The notes under the pieces: model-generated
Databases searched by the model: none
The model's input: the letters and a program-made list of their open reading frames with translations, nothing else
Told to the model about the DNA's origin: nothing
Position numbers and translations under genes: made by a program
Assembly: GCA_033002965.1 (NCBI GenBank)
Contig: JAURVB010012937.1
Coordinates: 1-64,000, forward strand
Length of the DNA stretch: 64,000 bases
Direction: 5' to 3'
DNA from: Piper betle
Taxonomy: Eukaryota; Streptophyta; Magnoliopsida; Piperales; Piperaceae
Part shown: positions 9,860-22,944 of the stretch, one piece after another
How the letters are laid out: the number at the start of each line of letters is the position of its first letter
How positions within the stretch are numbered: the first letter of the stretch is position 1

Positions 9860-9960
9860 ATTGCGACCGTCACAGCGTAGAGGAGGGGACATATCAAGTC
9901 AATGCGTAGAAGAAGACCGGTAAAGGAGATCCAGTGTGACGGTAAAACTGGAGAGCCGAA
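9860..9960 (-). promoter_or_regulatory. Kinase copy A upstream module
   Basis: Upstream of the kinase leader ATG the plus strand reads GTAGAGGAGGGGACATATCA, AGTCAATGCG, GAAGAAGA and GTGTGACGGTAAAA. This is the dispersed module also found upstream of the NLR leader. GAGCCGAAATACAAATACAA follows. It probably contains the 5'UTR or promoter edge shared by both gene types. Block similarity ends at about 9960-9980. Confidence 0.5.
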
Positions 9961-9980
9961 ATACAAATACAAATACAAAC

Positions 9981-11786
9981 TCTAGCCAAGGGCAGCTAGA
10001 GGGGCAGCCAAGTCTCACCTTAGCTTTGGGGCGGCCTGTGGCAACAAAGTTAATTATTAAATCCATCTAGAGGTATTTAAGACAATTCATAATTTTTCTC
10101 TCGTTTGGTAATTATGATTGATTCTTCTACAGACTAGTCATATAAAAAATTCTTCCCCCTTCATGGTAAAAAGCCTTACATTTTAAGCTAAACATATAAA
10201 TTTATTTAATATGGATAAAATTATATAAATGATCAATAAATTTTATCGACTACGAACAAGGGTGTAAAACCCTACCTTCATGTTTGGGTGTTACCATTTG
10301 TTGCCTTGTCCAGTTCGGGCCAGTCTCAAGTCAGTTTGAGTTAGTTCGGCTTTCAAACTATAAATGTAAAGCCCAGATGGCCATGTGAGCATGTTATAGA
10401 GGTTAGGTATGAGTAATATACATATGATAACTTCAGTCATGCTCTAGCAAAGCATGAGTTATCAACGTTTACCCAAGGCATATCGATTCTTGCTTGTGCT
10501 AGCTCAAAGTTTTAGGGCTAGATCAAGGTCGTTACACCGTCAAGTATCCGTTTAGTATCCCCACCGAACTACCATCATCACGTCCACCTTGCAGCTAGCT
10601 ATCAGCCCAGCCCATCTCAGGCACCTGCGCCGCCACGCTGGTTGCCGGAGACAATGTTTTCTTCGCCATTTCTCACCTCCACAACCGTGGTTCGAGGCAT
10701 TTTTGCGGCATAGGCAAACCACCTTCAGTTGGGCTGACCACCCAGATCAACTCCCCCACCACGACTGACATTTTGAGACCAGCCCCAACCCCCCGCCGTG
10801 ATAGTGATCGCCCTTGGCGACTCCCACTTTCCAGATGGCATTTTCATCACTTTTCAGTCATTTTCTGGCCCACTATCAGCCAGACACGATCGGCCATCGT
10901 CCTAAACACTTTCCCTCAACCCCTCTCTTGAACGCGATCTGTGTCAGCCCTGCTTTGCCACCGTCGGCATTTTCCAGCGACGGGCACCACCAACCAGTTT
11001 TGTGCTTGTGTCCTCATCCAGTTCTGTTCATGTGTGTTGGTTTGCCCGCACCCACTGTGACTAGGCACAGGCAAGGGCCACTACCTTGGGCCTAACCTCT
11101 TCTGGGGCGGCCTAACCTTGGCTGCCTCTAGCCAAGGGCAGCTAGAGGGGCAGCCAAGTCTCACCCGAGCCTTGGGGCGGCCGGTGGCAACAAAGTTAAT
11201 TATTATTTTTAACAAATTTAAATCTATCTAGAGGTATTTAAGACAATTCATCATTTTTCTCTTCTTTGGTAATTATGATTGATTCTTCTACTGACTAGTC
11301 ACATAAAAAATTATTCCCCCTTCATGGTAAAAGGCCTTACATTTTAAGCTAAACATATAAATTTATTTTAATATGGATAAGAATATATAAATGATCAATA
11401 AATTTTACGTACTACGAGCAAGGGTGTAAAACCCTAGCTTCATGTTTGGGTGTTACCCACTTGTTGCCTTGCCCAGTTCGGGTCTATCTCGAGTCAGTTC
11501 AGCTTTCAAACTATGAGTATAAGGCCCAGATGGCCATGTGAGCATGTTATAGAGGCTAGGTATGATTGATATATATATTTAATAACTTCAGTTATGCTGT
11601 AGGAGAGCATGAGTTATCAGCGTATATTCAAGGTATATGGGTTCTTGCTTGTGTTAGCTTAAAGTTTTAGGGCTAGATATAGATCGTTACACCGTTAAGT
11701 ATCCGTTTAGAATCCCCACCGAACTACCATCATCACGTCCACCTCACGGCCAGCGATCAACCCAGGCCCATCTCAGGCACCTGTGC
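9981..11786. repeat. 1.15-kb repeat unit, one full and one partial copy in tandem
   Basis: A unit starting TCTAGCCAAGGGCAGCTAGA at 9981 starts again at 11127, a period of 1146 bases. Within it are CAAGGGTGTAAAACCCTA, GGCCAGATGGCCATGTGAGC and, in the first copy, a GC-rich tail (CACGCTGG(T/C)TGCCGGAGAC, from about 10628) also found at 19205, 55535 and 63487. The second copy is cut at 11787 by the Athila LTR. Further copies are at 51360-51830 and 55095-55920. It may be a non-autonomous mobile element. No credible gene: the plus-strand frame at 10814-11095 lies inside the GC-rich tail and matches nothing I know. Confidence 0.75.
11117..11158. repeat. Near-perfect inverted repeat at the unit junction
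   Basis: CTTGGCTGCC-TCTAGC on the left pairs with GCTAGA-GG-GGCAGCCAAG on the right: 16 paired bases per arm, an 8-base loop and a GG bulge. It forms only where the end of one unit abuts the start of the next, and it recurs at 51430-51469. It may be a cruciform-type structure or the terminus of a mobile element. Confidence 0.75.
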
Positions 11787-12986
11787 TGTTGTTAGAATAT
11801 TTTCAATAACATACAAGTACACATGGTCGAAACAAGTAATAGAATGATGAATTCGAGTATCGTTCCACAGGGAGATGAATTTCCTTAAATTAATTGAAGA
11901 AAATAAAATGAAAAACAAAACAAAGACAACCGACTTAACTAAATCTAAGTAATATCTTTTAATTAAAGGCGAAGTTAAAATGATAAAACTCGTTCTAGCG
12001 TCGAATTTCCCTTAACATAAATTGAATATTCATCAAATCTTACTCTTATCTTTTATTCCCTTGGATTGTCGTTCTAGGATAATTATATGACATGGTGGCT
12101 CCCGCTCCTTCATGCTTCTATTATTTCTCCTCAATTTATACCTCCTGGTGATAATTGATTGATCAACAAAATAATGCATTAAGAATTGCCTTACAATCGC
12201 ATACGGTGTTGTGTATCTCCCAACCACAACGACAAAGAAGTCAAAAGACTCGTCGTATGATGAATTATTAATGACTAATCTAATTAATTTCTCCTAAAAT
12301 CTAATTAAACCTCATGATCTAAGAAATAGGTTATCAATCTACTCTTAGTATTTAGAACATGATAATTCAAACAATTCAATTGAGTAAAAGAGTAAGAGCT
12401 TGAAATAAATTAAATTAAATCATGTTAAGTTCCATTCTTCTCTAGAACGAAATAAAAGACTACTCCATAATAAAAATAGGAAAACAATATTAAAAAAAAT
12501 TAATTTTTATTATGAAAGAGAAAGAAATTACAAAAACTAGAAATATTTTCTTTCACTAAACTGCTAAGCCAAAAGTTGAGATATGATCAACAACAAATGA
12601 CCACCCCTTTATATAGAAGTGGAGATACAAGAATTCGAAGAGGGTGTTTACAAATCGACGTAGTCTAATTAATAATGATGTCGCTTCACGTTTCCAACTC
12701 CTTGACTCCATTGAACACCATAACTTGTAGCCATTGGGTTGGGCTAAGTGTCATGACCATTATGTACAATCCTTATTGCAAAACATTCATTGAAATCATC
12801 TAAACCAAAGGATTGTGAAAATAATATAAGGTAGAGAACCAACTCTCGACTGCAATCTTTTCCTCAGTTCATCCCTCATATCAATTAATCAAGTTTTCCC
12901 AAGAAAGGTAAGACTAATTCACATGTATCTATCATTGAACCAAGAGACTAAAATACCATTGCATAATAAAATTTTTACACTAAACT

Positions 12987-13025
<39 letters not shown>

Positions 13026-13090
13026 TATAAGTATATCTAAATCTAAACATGAGTCGAGCATGAACAATATGCAACAAAATTAAGGTATCA
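11787..13090 (-). repeat. 3' LTR of Athila copy 1
   Basis: On the plus strand it begins TGTTGTTAGAATATTTTC and ends GCAACAAAATTAAGGTATCA, the expected TG...CA. Next to it is CCCTCAAACTTAAAC, which on the minus strand is the polypurine tract GTTTAAGTTTGAGGG. An (AT)n run lies at about 12988-13028. The LTR of copy 2 (56610-57655) is homologous but truncated at its outer end. Confidence 0.6.
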
Positions 13091-13289
13091 CCCTCAAACT
13101 TAAACTAAGCATTGTCCTCAATGTTGAACAAAATAAAAATGAAGATAAAGAAAAAGAAGTGAAAGAGAACTCCCTCAACTAATTAGTCGGTGGATGATTA
13201 TCATGAATAACTGAATTTGCACTTGACCCATTCTTGGGTTGCCTCCCAAGAAGCGCTTGGTTTAACGTCTACAGCCAGACGCCAGTTTC

Positions 13290-15929
13290 TCATTCTTTAT
13301 TTAATGTGATGGAGGACTTCCAAAGTTGCTCCCCTTCATAGTAGTGTTTCAGTCTACATCCATTGACTTTAAATGATCGATCCCCATGCTCAGTCCTAAT
13401 TTCAATTGCACCGTGTGGAAAAACTGTTTGCACAATGTAAGGACCAGACCATCTTGATTTCAATTTTCCTTTGAAAATTTTCAACCTTGAATCATATAAC
13501 AATACCTTTTGTCCAGGAGAAAATGGTTTAGAAACAATTCTTTGATCATGCCATGCTTTGGATTTCTCCTTATAGATTTTGGCATTTTCATAAGAAGCTC
13601 TCCTAATTTCTTCTAATTCAATAAGTTGTTGTAGTCTCATTTTTCCACATGCTTCCAAGTCAAAGTTTAATTCCTTAATGGCCCAAAAAGCTTTATGTTC
13701 TAATTCTAGGGGAAGATGACAAGCCTTTCCAAACACTAATCGATAAGGAGACATGCCGATTGGTGTCTTGAAAGCTGTTCTATAAGCCCATAGAGCATCA
13801 TCTAACTGAATAGACCAATCTTTTCTATTACCTTTTACTACCTTCTCTAGAATTTTAAGAATCTCTCGATTGGATACTTCAGCCTAACCGTTAGTTTGTG
13901 GATGGTAAGCGGTAGCAACCTTATGTTTCACTCCATACTTAGCCAATAAAGCTTCAAATTGCCTATTGCAAAAGTGAGATCCTCCATCACTAATGATTGC
14001 TCGAGGTGTACCAAATCTGGTAAATATATTCTTCTTTAAAAACTTAACCACCACCTTGGCATCATTTGAAGGTAAGGCCACTGCTTCAACCCATTTAGAA
14101 ACATAATCTACAGCTAAAAGAATATAAATGTTAGAGTTTGATGGAGGAAAAGGACCCATAAAGTCTATACCCCATACATCAAATAATTCCACTTCAAGAA
14201 TAGAGTTGAGAGGCATTTCGTTTTTCCTTGACAAATTTCCAGCCCTTTGACAGCGATCACATCTCTCAATAAAATGTCTTGCATCTTTAAACAGTGTAGG
14301 CCAAAATAATCCTGATTGGAGAACTTTCATCGCTGTCCTAGTACTTCCAAAGTGCCCGCCATAATCTGTTGAGTGACAATGATGAAGTATGGACTCCATT
14401 TCATCTTCTGGTACACATCTTCTTATCATTCCATCAGCACATTGCTTGAAGAGAAGAGGGTCATCCCAAAAGTATGACTTAGCTTCATGAAGAAATCGTT
14501 TCTTTTGTTGAAAGTTCAAGTTCGGTGGCATCTTTCCACTCACCAAGTAATTCTCTAAATCAGCAAACCATGGGACAACACTACTTTCAATGGCCAATAT
14601 ATTTTCATCAGGGAAAATCTCATTCACAGGTGGATCATCCTTAACATTGTGTGCTTGGCTCAACCGAGAAAGGTGGTCTGCTACAACATTCTCACTTCCT
14701 TTCTTGTCTTTAATCTCCACATCAAATTCCTGCAATAAAAGAACCCAACGGATTAGCCTAGGTTTGCAATCCTTCTTAGACAAAAGGTATTTTAGCGCAG
14801 CATGATCAGTATATACAATAACCTTTGAACTTAGCAAATATGATCTAAACTTATCAACAACATGCACTACTGCTAACAATTCCTTTTCAGTTGTAGTATA
14901 ATTGCGTTGTGTATCATTCAATGTCTTACTAATATAGTAGATAACGTAGAAAAATGTGCCCCTCCTTTGGCCTAAAACAGCACCTATTGCATGGTCACTT
15001 GCATCACACATTAATTCAAAAGGTCGTGACCAATCCGGTGCAATCATAATGGGAGCTAAAATCAATTTTTGTTTCAAAGTCTCAAAAGCTTTCAAACATG
15101 CATCATCAAAATAAAAAATTGCATCTTTTTCTAGTAAAGCACATAAAGGTTTTGAGATTTGAGAAAAATCCTTTATAAAACATTTGTAGAATCCCGCATG
15201 TCCTAAAAAACTTCTAATTTCTTTCACCGATGTAGGAGGTGGGAGCTTTTCTATAGCTACAACTTTTGCCTTGTCAACTTCAAGTCCTTGGCATGAAACT
15301 TTATGTCCCAAAACTATTCCTTCCTGTACCATAAAATGACATTTTTCCCAATTAAGAACAAGATTAGTATCTTGACAACGTTTAAGAACACAAGATAAAA
15401 TAGATAAGCATTCATCAAACATCTCTTCAAAAACAGTAAAGTCATCCATAAATACTTCTAGGCCATGTTCAATCATATCAGTAAAGATGGCCATCATGCA
15501 TCTTTGAAATGTAGCGGGAGCATTACACAAGCCAAAGGGCATTCGCCGAAAAGCAAAAGTGCCATAAGGACAAGTGAACGTCGTTTTCTCTTGATCCTCG
15601 GGTGAAATGGTAATCTGATTGTAACCTGAATATCCATCAAGAAAACAATAGTAAGCATTCCCAACTAATCTATCAAGCATTTGATCAATAAAAGGAAGAG
15701 GAAAGTGATCGTTTTTTGTAGCCTTGTTGAGCTTCCTATAGTCCATGCACACACGCCATCCCATGATGGCTCTTGTAGAAATCAGTTCGTCTCTCTCATT
15801 CTTTACCACAGTTATACCTCCTTTCTTTGGTACACATTGTACTGGACTTACCCAAGTACTATCAGCAATGGGATATATCACTCCAGCATCCAACCACTTA
15901 ATAATTTCCTTCTTGACCACTTCTTTCAT
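13290..15929 (-). pseudogene. Athila copy 1 pol: reverse transcriptase, RNase H, integrase
   Basis: From [13 protein letters not shown] (15929) the frame covers reverse transcriptase ([11 protein letters not shown]; catalytic FMDD), RNase H ([24 protein letters not shown]), the integrase HHCC zinc finger ([17 protein letters not shown]) and the catalytic core ([19 protein letters not shown]), ending at HPQTNG. There a CAG codon has become TAG (copy 2 keeps CAG). The C-terminal integrase continues to 13290. Two TGA codons stand just before the start, where related elements have arginine codons; copy 2 has the first but not the second. The core is otherwise uninterrupted for 681 residues. Confidence 0.85.
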
Positions 15930-15944
15930 GTTGGGGTTGAGTCA

Positions 15945-17042
15945 TCATTGGTGCTCTACGGTTGGACTGCATCCATCCACTAAGTTGATTCTATGCATAC
16001 AAAAGGATGGATCGATGCCTTTTATATCTGCTATAGTCCAAGCAATAGCTGACATGTGATCCTTTAGTATTCTAATCAGCTTCTCTTCCTGCAACATAGT
16101 TAGCTCTGAAGAAATAATAACAGGAAGAGTGTCATTAGGCCCTAAAAAAGTATACTTGAGATGTTTTGGAAGTTGTTTTAACTCCAAAATAGGTGGTACT
16201 TCAACTGATGGCAGCAATTTGTGGAATGGTAGATCTAAAGGTTCCACAACTCTAAATCTTCTAGGCAAGATCGGTTGCGAATCTAATACTTTAACCATTT
16301 CTTCCACATCAATATCTTCTTCACAAAGAGAATTTATGGCTTTATATAATGAATCACTCAACTGATCCCCTTTGTACATTATTTTATCACTTAGTTCAAT
16401 TCTAGAACAATCATATGTTGCATCCGGGCAATTCATGGATTTAAAAATGTTGTATGTGACATAATCGTTGTTTACCCTAAGCGTAAGTTTTCCAGCGGCT
16501 ACGTCGATCAGTGTTCTCCCAGTTGCCAAGAAACCTCTCCCGACAATGAGTGGTATATCATCATTCCTTCCTTCCATTTCAAGCACTACAAAATCTGCAG
16601 GAAAGATAAACTTGTCAACCTTTATTAAAACATCTTCAATGACTCCTTTAGGATATACCAATGATCGGTCAGCCAACTGAAGTGTGATGTTGGTAGGAGC
16701 AATATCCTTGATTCCTAACCTTTTGAAAACAGAAAAAGGCATAAGATTAATGCTAGAACCTAAGTCACATAAAGCATTACAATGAACATTTCCTCCAATT
16801 GAACATGGAATCACAAATTTTCCTGGGTCTTTTATCTTAGGAGGTAGTTTTCTTTGGAGGACAGCACTACATTCCTCTGTCATGGCTACAACTTCATTGT
16901 CATATACTCTCCTTTTCTTTGCTAGAATATCCTTCAAGTATTTTACATAACTAGGCATCTGTTCAAGTGCTTCAGCAAATAGGTATGTTAGTTTGTAATT
17001 TCTTAAATATATCAAGAAATTTTTTGAAATATTTTTCATCAC
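15945..17042 (-). pseudogene. Athila copy 1 aspartic protease region
   Basis: A 365-residue frame with the retropepsin active-site motif DLGSS (about residue 92, in ALCDLGSSINLMPF) and a downstream IIVGR-type strand (PLIVGRGFLATG). It is continuous with the protein that should join gag and pol; a frameshift near 17000 separates it from gag, and the stops at 15940 separate it from pol. Copy 2 has lost this whole core in a deletion of about 750 bp. Confidence 0.75.
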
Positions 17043-18655
17043 TTTGTTTCCTCAATCTAGAAGGAAATGGTACCTTTTCTTCGACCTCATCTATAAGTAC
17101 TTCATCTTTTTCTTTCCCTTTGCTTCCGAGTAAGCTAACCAATGTATTGGGTTCACGTTCGTTGCTTGGCTTATCATCTTTTTCCCTAACTTCATTGGGT
17201 TGAATTGGTTCTTGTAAAGTAATACCACTCCGGGTTGTTATAGCTTTGCAATGCTCTTGACCATCATTCCTTGGTTGTTCTGGTTGGCTAGGAAGCACAC
17301 CCTTGGGACGCTCACTTGGTTCCTTATTTAATTGCACCATAACTTGTTGCATAAACGTTGTTGTTGTTGTTGTTGTTGATTCTGCATAAATTGTTGCATA
17401 GTTTGTTGCATGGAATTGAACATTTGGATCAAATCCGGTTGTTGTGGTTGAAAAGAAAGTGAAGGAGGTTGAGAATGCTGTGATGGTGGTGGTGGATTAG
17501 TGGGAACAGCAGCCGGTTGTGGAGAATTATTCCATGAAAAGTTGGGGTTATTGCGCCAGCCCACATTGTAGGTGTTGGAATAGGGATTGTTGTTCCTATT
17601 AAAGTTGCCTACATAGTTAACTTGATCTATTGTACATTGACCTGTAGAATGTCCTTGTCCACACCATTCACACCTTGGCTCCACAGCCTTAACATGTCCC
17701 TGCATATTAAGATTTTGAACTTGATTAGTTAAAACACTGACCTGAGCAGATAAAGCAATAAGTGCATCTAATTCTAAAACTCCGGTAGTCCTCCTTGGAT
17801 GCCTTTCTTGTGTGGCATGATGGTTGCTAGGAACCATTAATTCTAGCAATTGGAAAGCTTCATGTGGGCTCTTCCTAAGAAATGATCCATTGGCCGCCGC
17901 ATCAACTATGTTCTTTGTTTGCCCCAACAACCCGTTATAGAAAGTTTGGAGTTGCATCCATCTTTCTATACCATGGTTGGGACACTTTTTAACAATTCTT
18001 TATATCTTTCCCATGCCTCAATGAGAGACTCACCATCAAATTGCAAAAAAGATAAAATTTCATTACGTAATCTAGCAGTTTTAGAAGGTGGAAAATATTT
18101 TAACAAAAATTTTTCAGATAATTCATTCCAAGTGGTTATTGAATCTAATGATGACAACCATTCTTTTGCACTTCCTATTAATGAGAATGGAAATAAGCGA
18201 AGGCGGAGAGCGTCATCAGAGACACCAGGTTGCTTATACATATCACAAACCGATGGGAAATCCATGATATGCCTATTAGGATTTTCAGTAGGCAATCCAC
18301 TAAATTGTCCTATGGTTTGTAACATGTTAAATAAAACTGGTTTAAGCTCGAAGTGGGTCGCATCCACCGGTGGTGCAATAATACTAGGTTGTAACCCTCT
18401 TGCAAGATGTACAACCCAATCTTGGATTGCCCTATTGTCATCATTAGCTACTACTACAATCAGTGGAAGTGGAGGCATTTGTTGTTGTTGTGGGTCCATG
18501 GCTTCTTCTTCCATTGCTTCTTGTGCTCTTCTTCCAGCGGCACGCAAGTTTCTCAAAGTCCTTTCAATTTTTGGATCATAAGAAAACAAGGGTGACCGCA
18601 CTAATCGATGCATAAATAAATGATAACAAATAAATGATAGCAAGGAAGAAGACAA
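17043..18655 (-). pseudogene. Athila copy 1 gag
   Basis: The frame from 18655 carries the Athila-type capsid (HFELKPVLFNMLQTIGQFSG; LRLRLFPFSLIGSAKEWLSS; YFPPSKTARLRNEI). A single missing T near 17990 shifts the frame; it resumes at 17957 through a CX2CX3HX4C zinc knuckle (CEWCGQGHSTGQC) and a Pro/Gln-rich tail ending in a glutamine run (CAA-type repeat at about 17358-17378). A second shift follows, to a tail frame from 17352. Copy 2 retains the T that is missing at 17990. Confidence 0.8.
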
Positions 18656-19204
18656 TGATATACTTTTTTTTTTTTTTTACAAAGCAAAGTGCCATGAAAG
18701 TCCACACAATCTACTCAATCACCACTCTATAACACGCAATGCCTTCCCCCTATACTACTCAAAGTTTCATCCTTGTTAGAATTTAGAACGAATTCAAAAC
18801 ACTCGGGTGCTAGGACTCAAGCAGCAAGATATATTTTCAATAAAAAGGCTAAGGTTAAAAAAAGGTAATCAAACAAATATATATAATAAAGGCCATGAAA
18901 TTGTGTACAGAGGATAATTCATATTAGGTAGGCTTGAAGAAAGGCCCAGACTCATCAAAGAGGAATGCCTATATCATTTTCCATTAACATGACAAGCCAA
19001 ATATTTCGCCTCGAAAGTCGTTAGGGAAAATTCTAAAAGTAAAATATCTAAAATAAACACCAAAATTAAGCATATCTAATAAAATATTAATTAACACCAA
19101 AAAATAAAGAAAAAGATCACTTAATTAATAATGTTTATACTTGGAAAGTACAAAATCATATTAAAAATATGGGTAAATATTATATATTTTAAACACTTTA
19201 TAGC

Positions 19205-19730
19205 TGCCACGCTGGCTGCCGGAGACGATGTTTTCATCCCCATTTCTCACCGCCACTACCATTGGTCGGGGCATTTTGCGGCAAAGGCGAACCACCTTCG
19301 GTCGAGCTGACCGCCCAAATCGACTCCCCCCACCACGACTGACATTTTGAGACCAACCCAAACCCCCGCCGCCATTTTGAGACCAACCCCAACCCCCACC
19401 GTGGCCGTGATCACCCCTGGGGACCCCCACTTTCCAGATGGCATTTTCCCCACTTTTCAGTCATTTTCCGACCCGCTGTTAGCCGGACACCATCGGCCAT
19501 CACCCTACACACTTTTCCCTCAACCTCCTCTCTTGAACGCAATTGGTGTCATCCCTGCTTTGCCACCATCAGCTTTTTTCGGCGACGGGCACCACCAACC
19601 AGTTTTGCGCTTGTGTTCACGTCTAGTTCTATTCATGTCCGTTGGTTTGCCCGCACCCATGTTCGTGTCCATGACCCGGCCCAGTTAGCCGATCTCAGCC
19701 ACCCCAACTCAGCAGCTTGACTCGGGCCGA
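19205..19730. repeat. GC-rich dispersed repeat (CACGCTGGCTGCCGGAGACG)
   Basis: The sequence from GCTGCCACGCTGGCTGCC to about 19690 matches the tail of the 1.15-kb unit at 10628-11060, and parts of 55535-55920 and 63487-63590. It borders both Athila copies on their 5' side. The plus-strand frame 19347-19688 and the glycine-rich minus-strand frames here lie inside repeat, and I do not call them genes. Confidence 0.7.
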
Positions 19731-19802
19731 GTTGACTCAACAACTTATTCACACCTGTGTTCTTCTCTTTTGCAATTGTTTCCAATAATTCGAGACTCCC
19801 TA

Positions 19803-20268
19803 TATAACGACCTAGCCCAAAGTGTAAATTAATAGGCCTAAGTCATCTCTTTAAAAATGGTCAACCAATTTTAAAGATCTATAGTTCATTCATATTTATA
19901 ATTAGGATCTTACCCAAGTAGGTATTAGATGTAAGACTAAGTTGAAGGATCTCACAATCCAGCCACCTTAAGGAATTTTGTCCCCGAAATTCCTACACTT
20001 AACTCGGTTCTAGCCCCAGCCCACGACCTTTTTTGGCCCATGACTGGTAACCTAGCTAACGTCCCTAATTTAACCTATCATCTAATACGGAACTAGAAGG
20101 CTCTGATACCATTTATAATGACCAAGCCCACTGTGCAATATAATTAGCTAAGTCATTTCTTTAAAAGTGGTTAATCAAGTTTTTTTAGATTTATAGTCCA
20201 TTTACATTTATAAGCAGGATCTTACCCAAGTAGGTATTAGATGTAGGACTAAGTTGAGGGACCTCACA
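19803..20268 (-). mobile_element. TRIM-like mini LTR element
   Basis: Two direct repeats of about 154 bases (19803-19956 and 20114-20268; TATAA(C/T)GACC to CTCACA) flank only about 157 bases. Directly inside the right repeat is gctctgatacca (20100-20111), the minus-strand form of the tRNA-Met primer-binding site. Inside the left repeat, CCAGCCACCTTAAGG reads on the minus strand as a purine-rich tract. No coding capacity. This fits a terminal-repeat retrotransposon in miniature on the minus strand; an ordinary LTR element with a large internal deletion is the alternative. I could not confirm a target-site duplication. Confidence 0.65.
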
Positions 20269-20274
20269 ATCTAC

Positions 20275-20880
20275 ATCAGTTTAGATGCATATTCACATTA
20301 TTTGGCTCGCTCATGTTATTATTTATTAATATTTAGTCATATATTCAGAAATCGGCTTATTTTCATTTTCATCTGTTTATCTTACTTAATTTGATTAACT
20401 AATTAACTATTATTTATTAGTTTGCTCATGTTATTATTTATTCATGTATAGTCGTATATTCATGTATTTCATGTTTCTAATATTCTTATTCATGATTAAT
20501 ATTATTAATTAAATAATTAATTAATTATTACTTACTCGTGTATGTGCTAATAATTACTTGTGTTTAGTTACAAACTTATGTAGTATTATTTATATTATTA
20601 TTATTATTTCATGATTAACATATTATTTATTTATTACTATTCATTTATTGATAAATGAGTTCATTCATTTAATTATTTATTAGCTAATGATTATTTAATT
20701 ATTATTCACCTATTTATTTTCACTCGAGTTCGGTTGTTATTATTATTATTTTGCATATACCTAGCATTTTATTTATTATTGTTTTACTTATTGGACTTGT
20801 TTTTATTTATTTATTTAGTTACTATTTGTGTGTGTGTGCCTCGATTTGCACGTCGATTGTTTATTTGTGGATTTGTTAAC
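20275..20880. other. AT-rich stretch without a gene
   Basis: Low-complexity TTATTATTTATT-like sequence with no credible gene; the frame from 20734 is mostly this repeat read through into the ARF-GAP exon. Positions about 20590-20720 match the last 130 bases of the window (63866-64000), extending the block duplication to here. Confidence 0.7.
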
Positions 20881-20883
20881 TTG

Positions 20884-22360
<1,477 letters not shown>

Positions 22361-22944
22361 TGAACTTCCTATTAAGGGTGAATGCCATCTATTTTTTTGA
22401 GGCTTTACATAACTTAGGTTTCTTTAGAAGAAAACATATGGACTTTTGCTTCTGAGAGCTTTTTTTCTATTTTTATTTTTTACGGGAATATATGATTGCA
22501 AAATTTTCTATGCCTGAGTCCACTATTGCTATTTTAGCCTGCAACATCTAGAGGGTCATGCTCTTGTGTGATTGAGATGTATTAATTTATTAATAACTAT
22601 TTCTAGGAAAAGGAACCATAAAAAGGATTTTCTTTCATACAATACATTAATATAAATTTCATGGAATTAGTCCTTAAAGAAGTATCCTATTGTTGAGTAT
22701 AAGTGGATTTTATGGTTGAATGTGTCTGCTATGTTTTCCCCTTGAGTTTAATGTGAACAAGATCATGTTAGAATTTCACGTCGTCACAAAATGTGGTAAA
22801 AATATTTTTTTCATGGTGACTTATTTAATTGTCTCAATTTTGCAGTGGAGTTTTAGCCATTGGGGTTAAAAAACCTATCTTGAAAGATAATATTTCAATA
22901 AGGAGATGTGCATTTAGTCCACCATGTCCATCTTGAAATATAAT

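Larger units (their letters stand above)
11787..19204 (-). mobile_element. Athila-type Ty3-gypsy retrotransposon, copy 1 (defective)
   Basis: Order on the minus strand: leader and gag (about 18655-17050), aspartic protease (17042-15945), reverse transcriptase/RNase H and integrase (15929-13290), polypurine tract (about 13091-13105), 3' LTR (13090-11787). Gag and pol resemble the Athila lineage (FMDD reverse transcriptase box, FPFSL..SAKEWL gag). No envelope-like frame lies between integrase and LTR. I find no matching 5' LTR above 18.66 kb; the leader ends against the GC-rich repeat at 19205. In-frame stops and frameshifts in every region show it cannot move on its own. Confidence 0.85.

Noticed and set aside
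10814..11095. 93-codon plus-strand frame (also 19347-19688 and 55717-56016)
   Set aside because: Sits in the GC-rich dispersed repeat and starts at different points in each copy; no recognisable motif.
9981..11786. Classic Helitron
   Set aside because: The hairpin and tandem arrangement are suggestive, but I could not find a defined CTRR end, an A/T insertion site or helicase sequence, so I list it only as a repeat unit.
12973..13028. (AT)n run as a possible scaffold or origin element
   Set aside because: A simple microsatellite inside the Athila LTR, of different length in copy 2.
15681..16059. Plus-strand frames of about 100 codons opposite Athila pol (also 14590-14805, 18407-18595, 59141-59356)
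   Set aside because: Shadows of the minus-strand pol and gag reading frames.
19803..20268. Tandem duplication of host DNA as the explanation for the 154-bp repeats
   Set aside because: A primer-binding site precisely at the inner edge of one repeat and a purine tract at the other favour a mini-retroelement.
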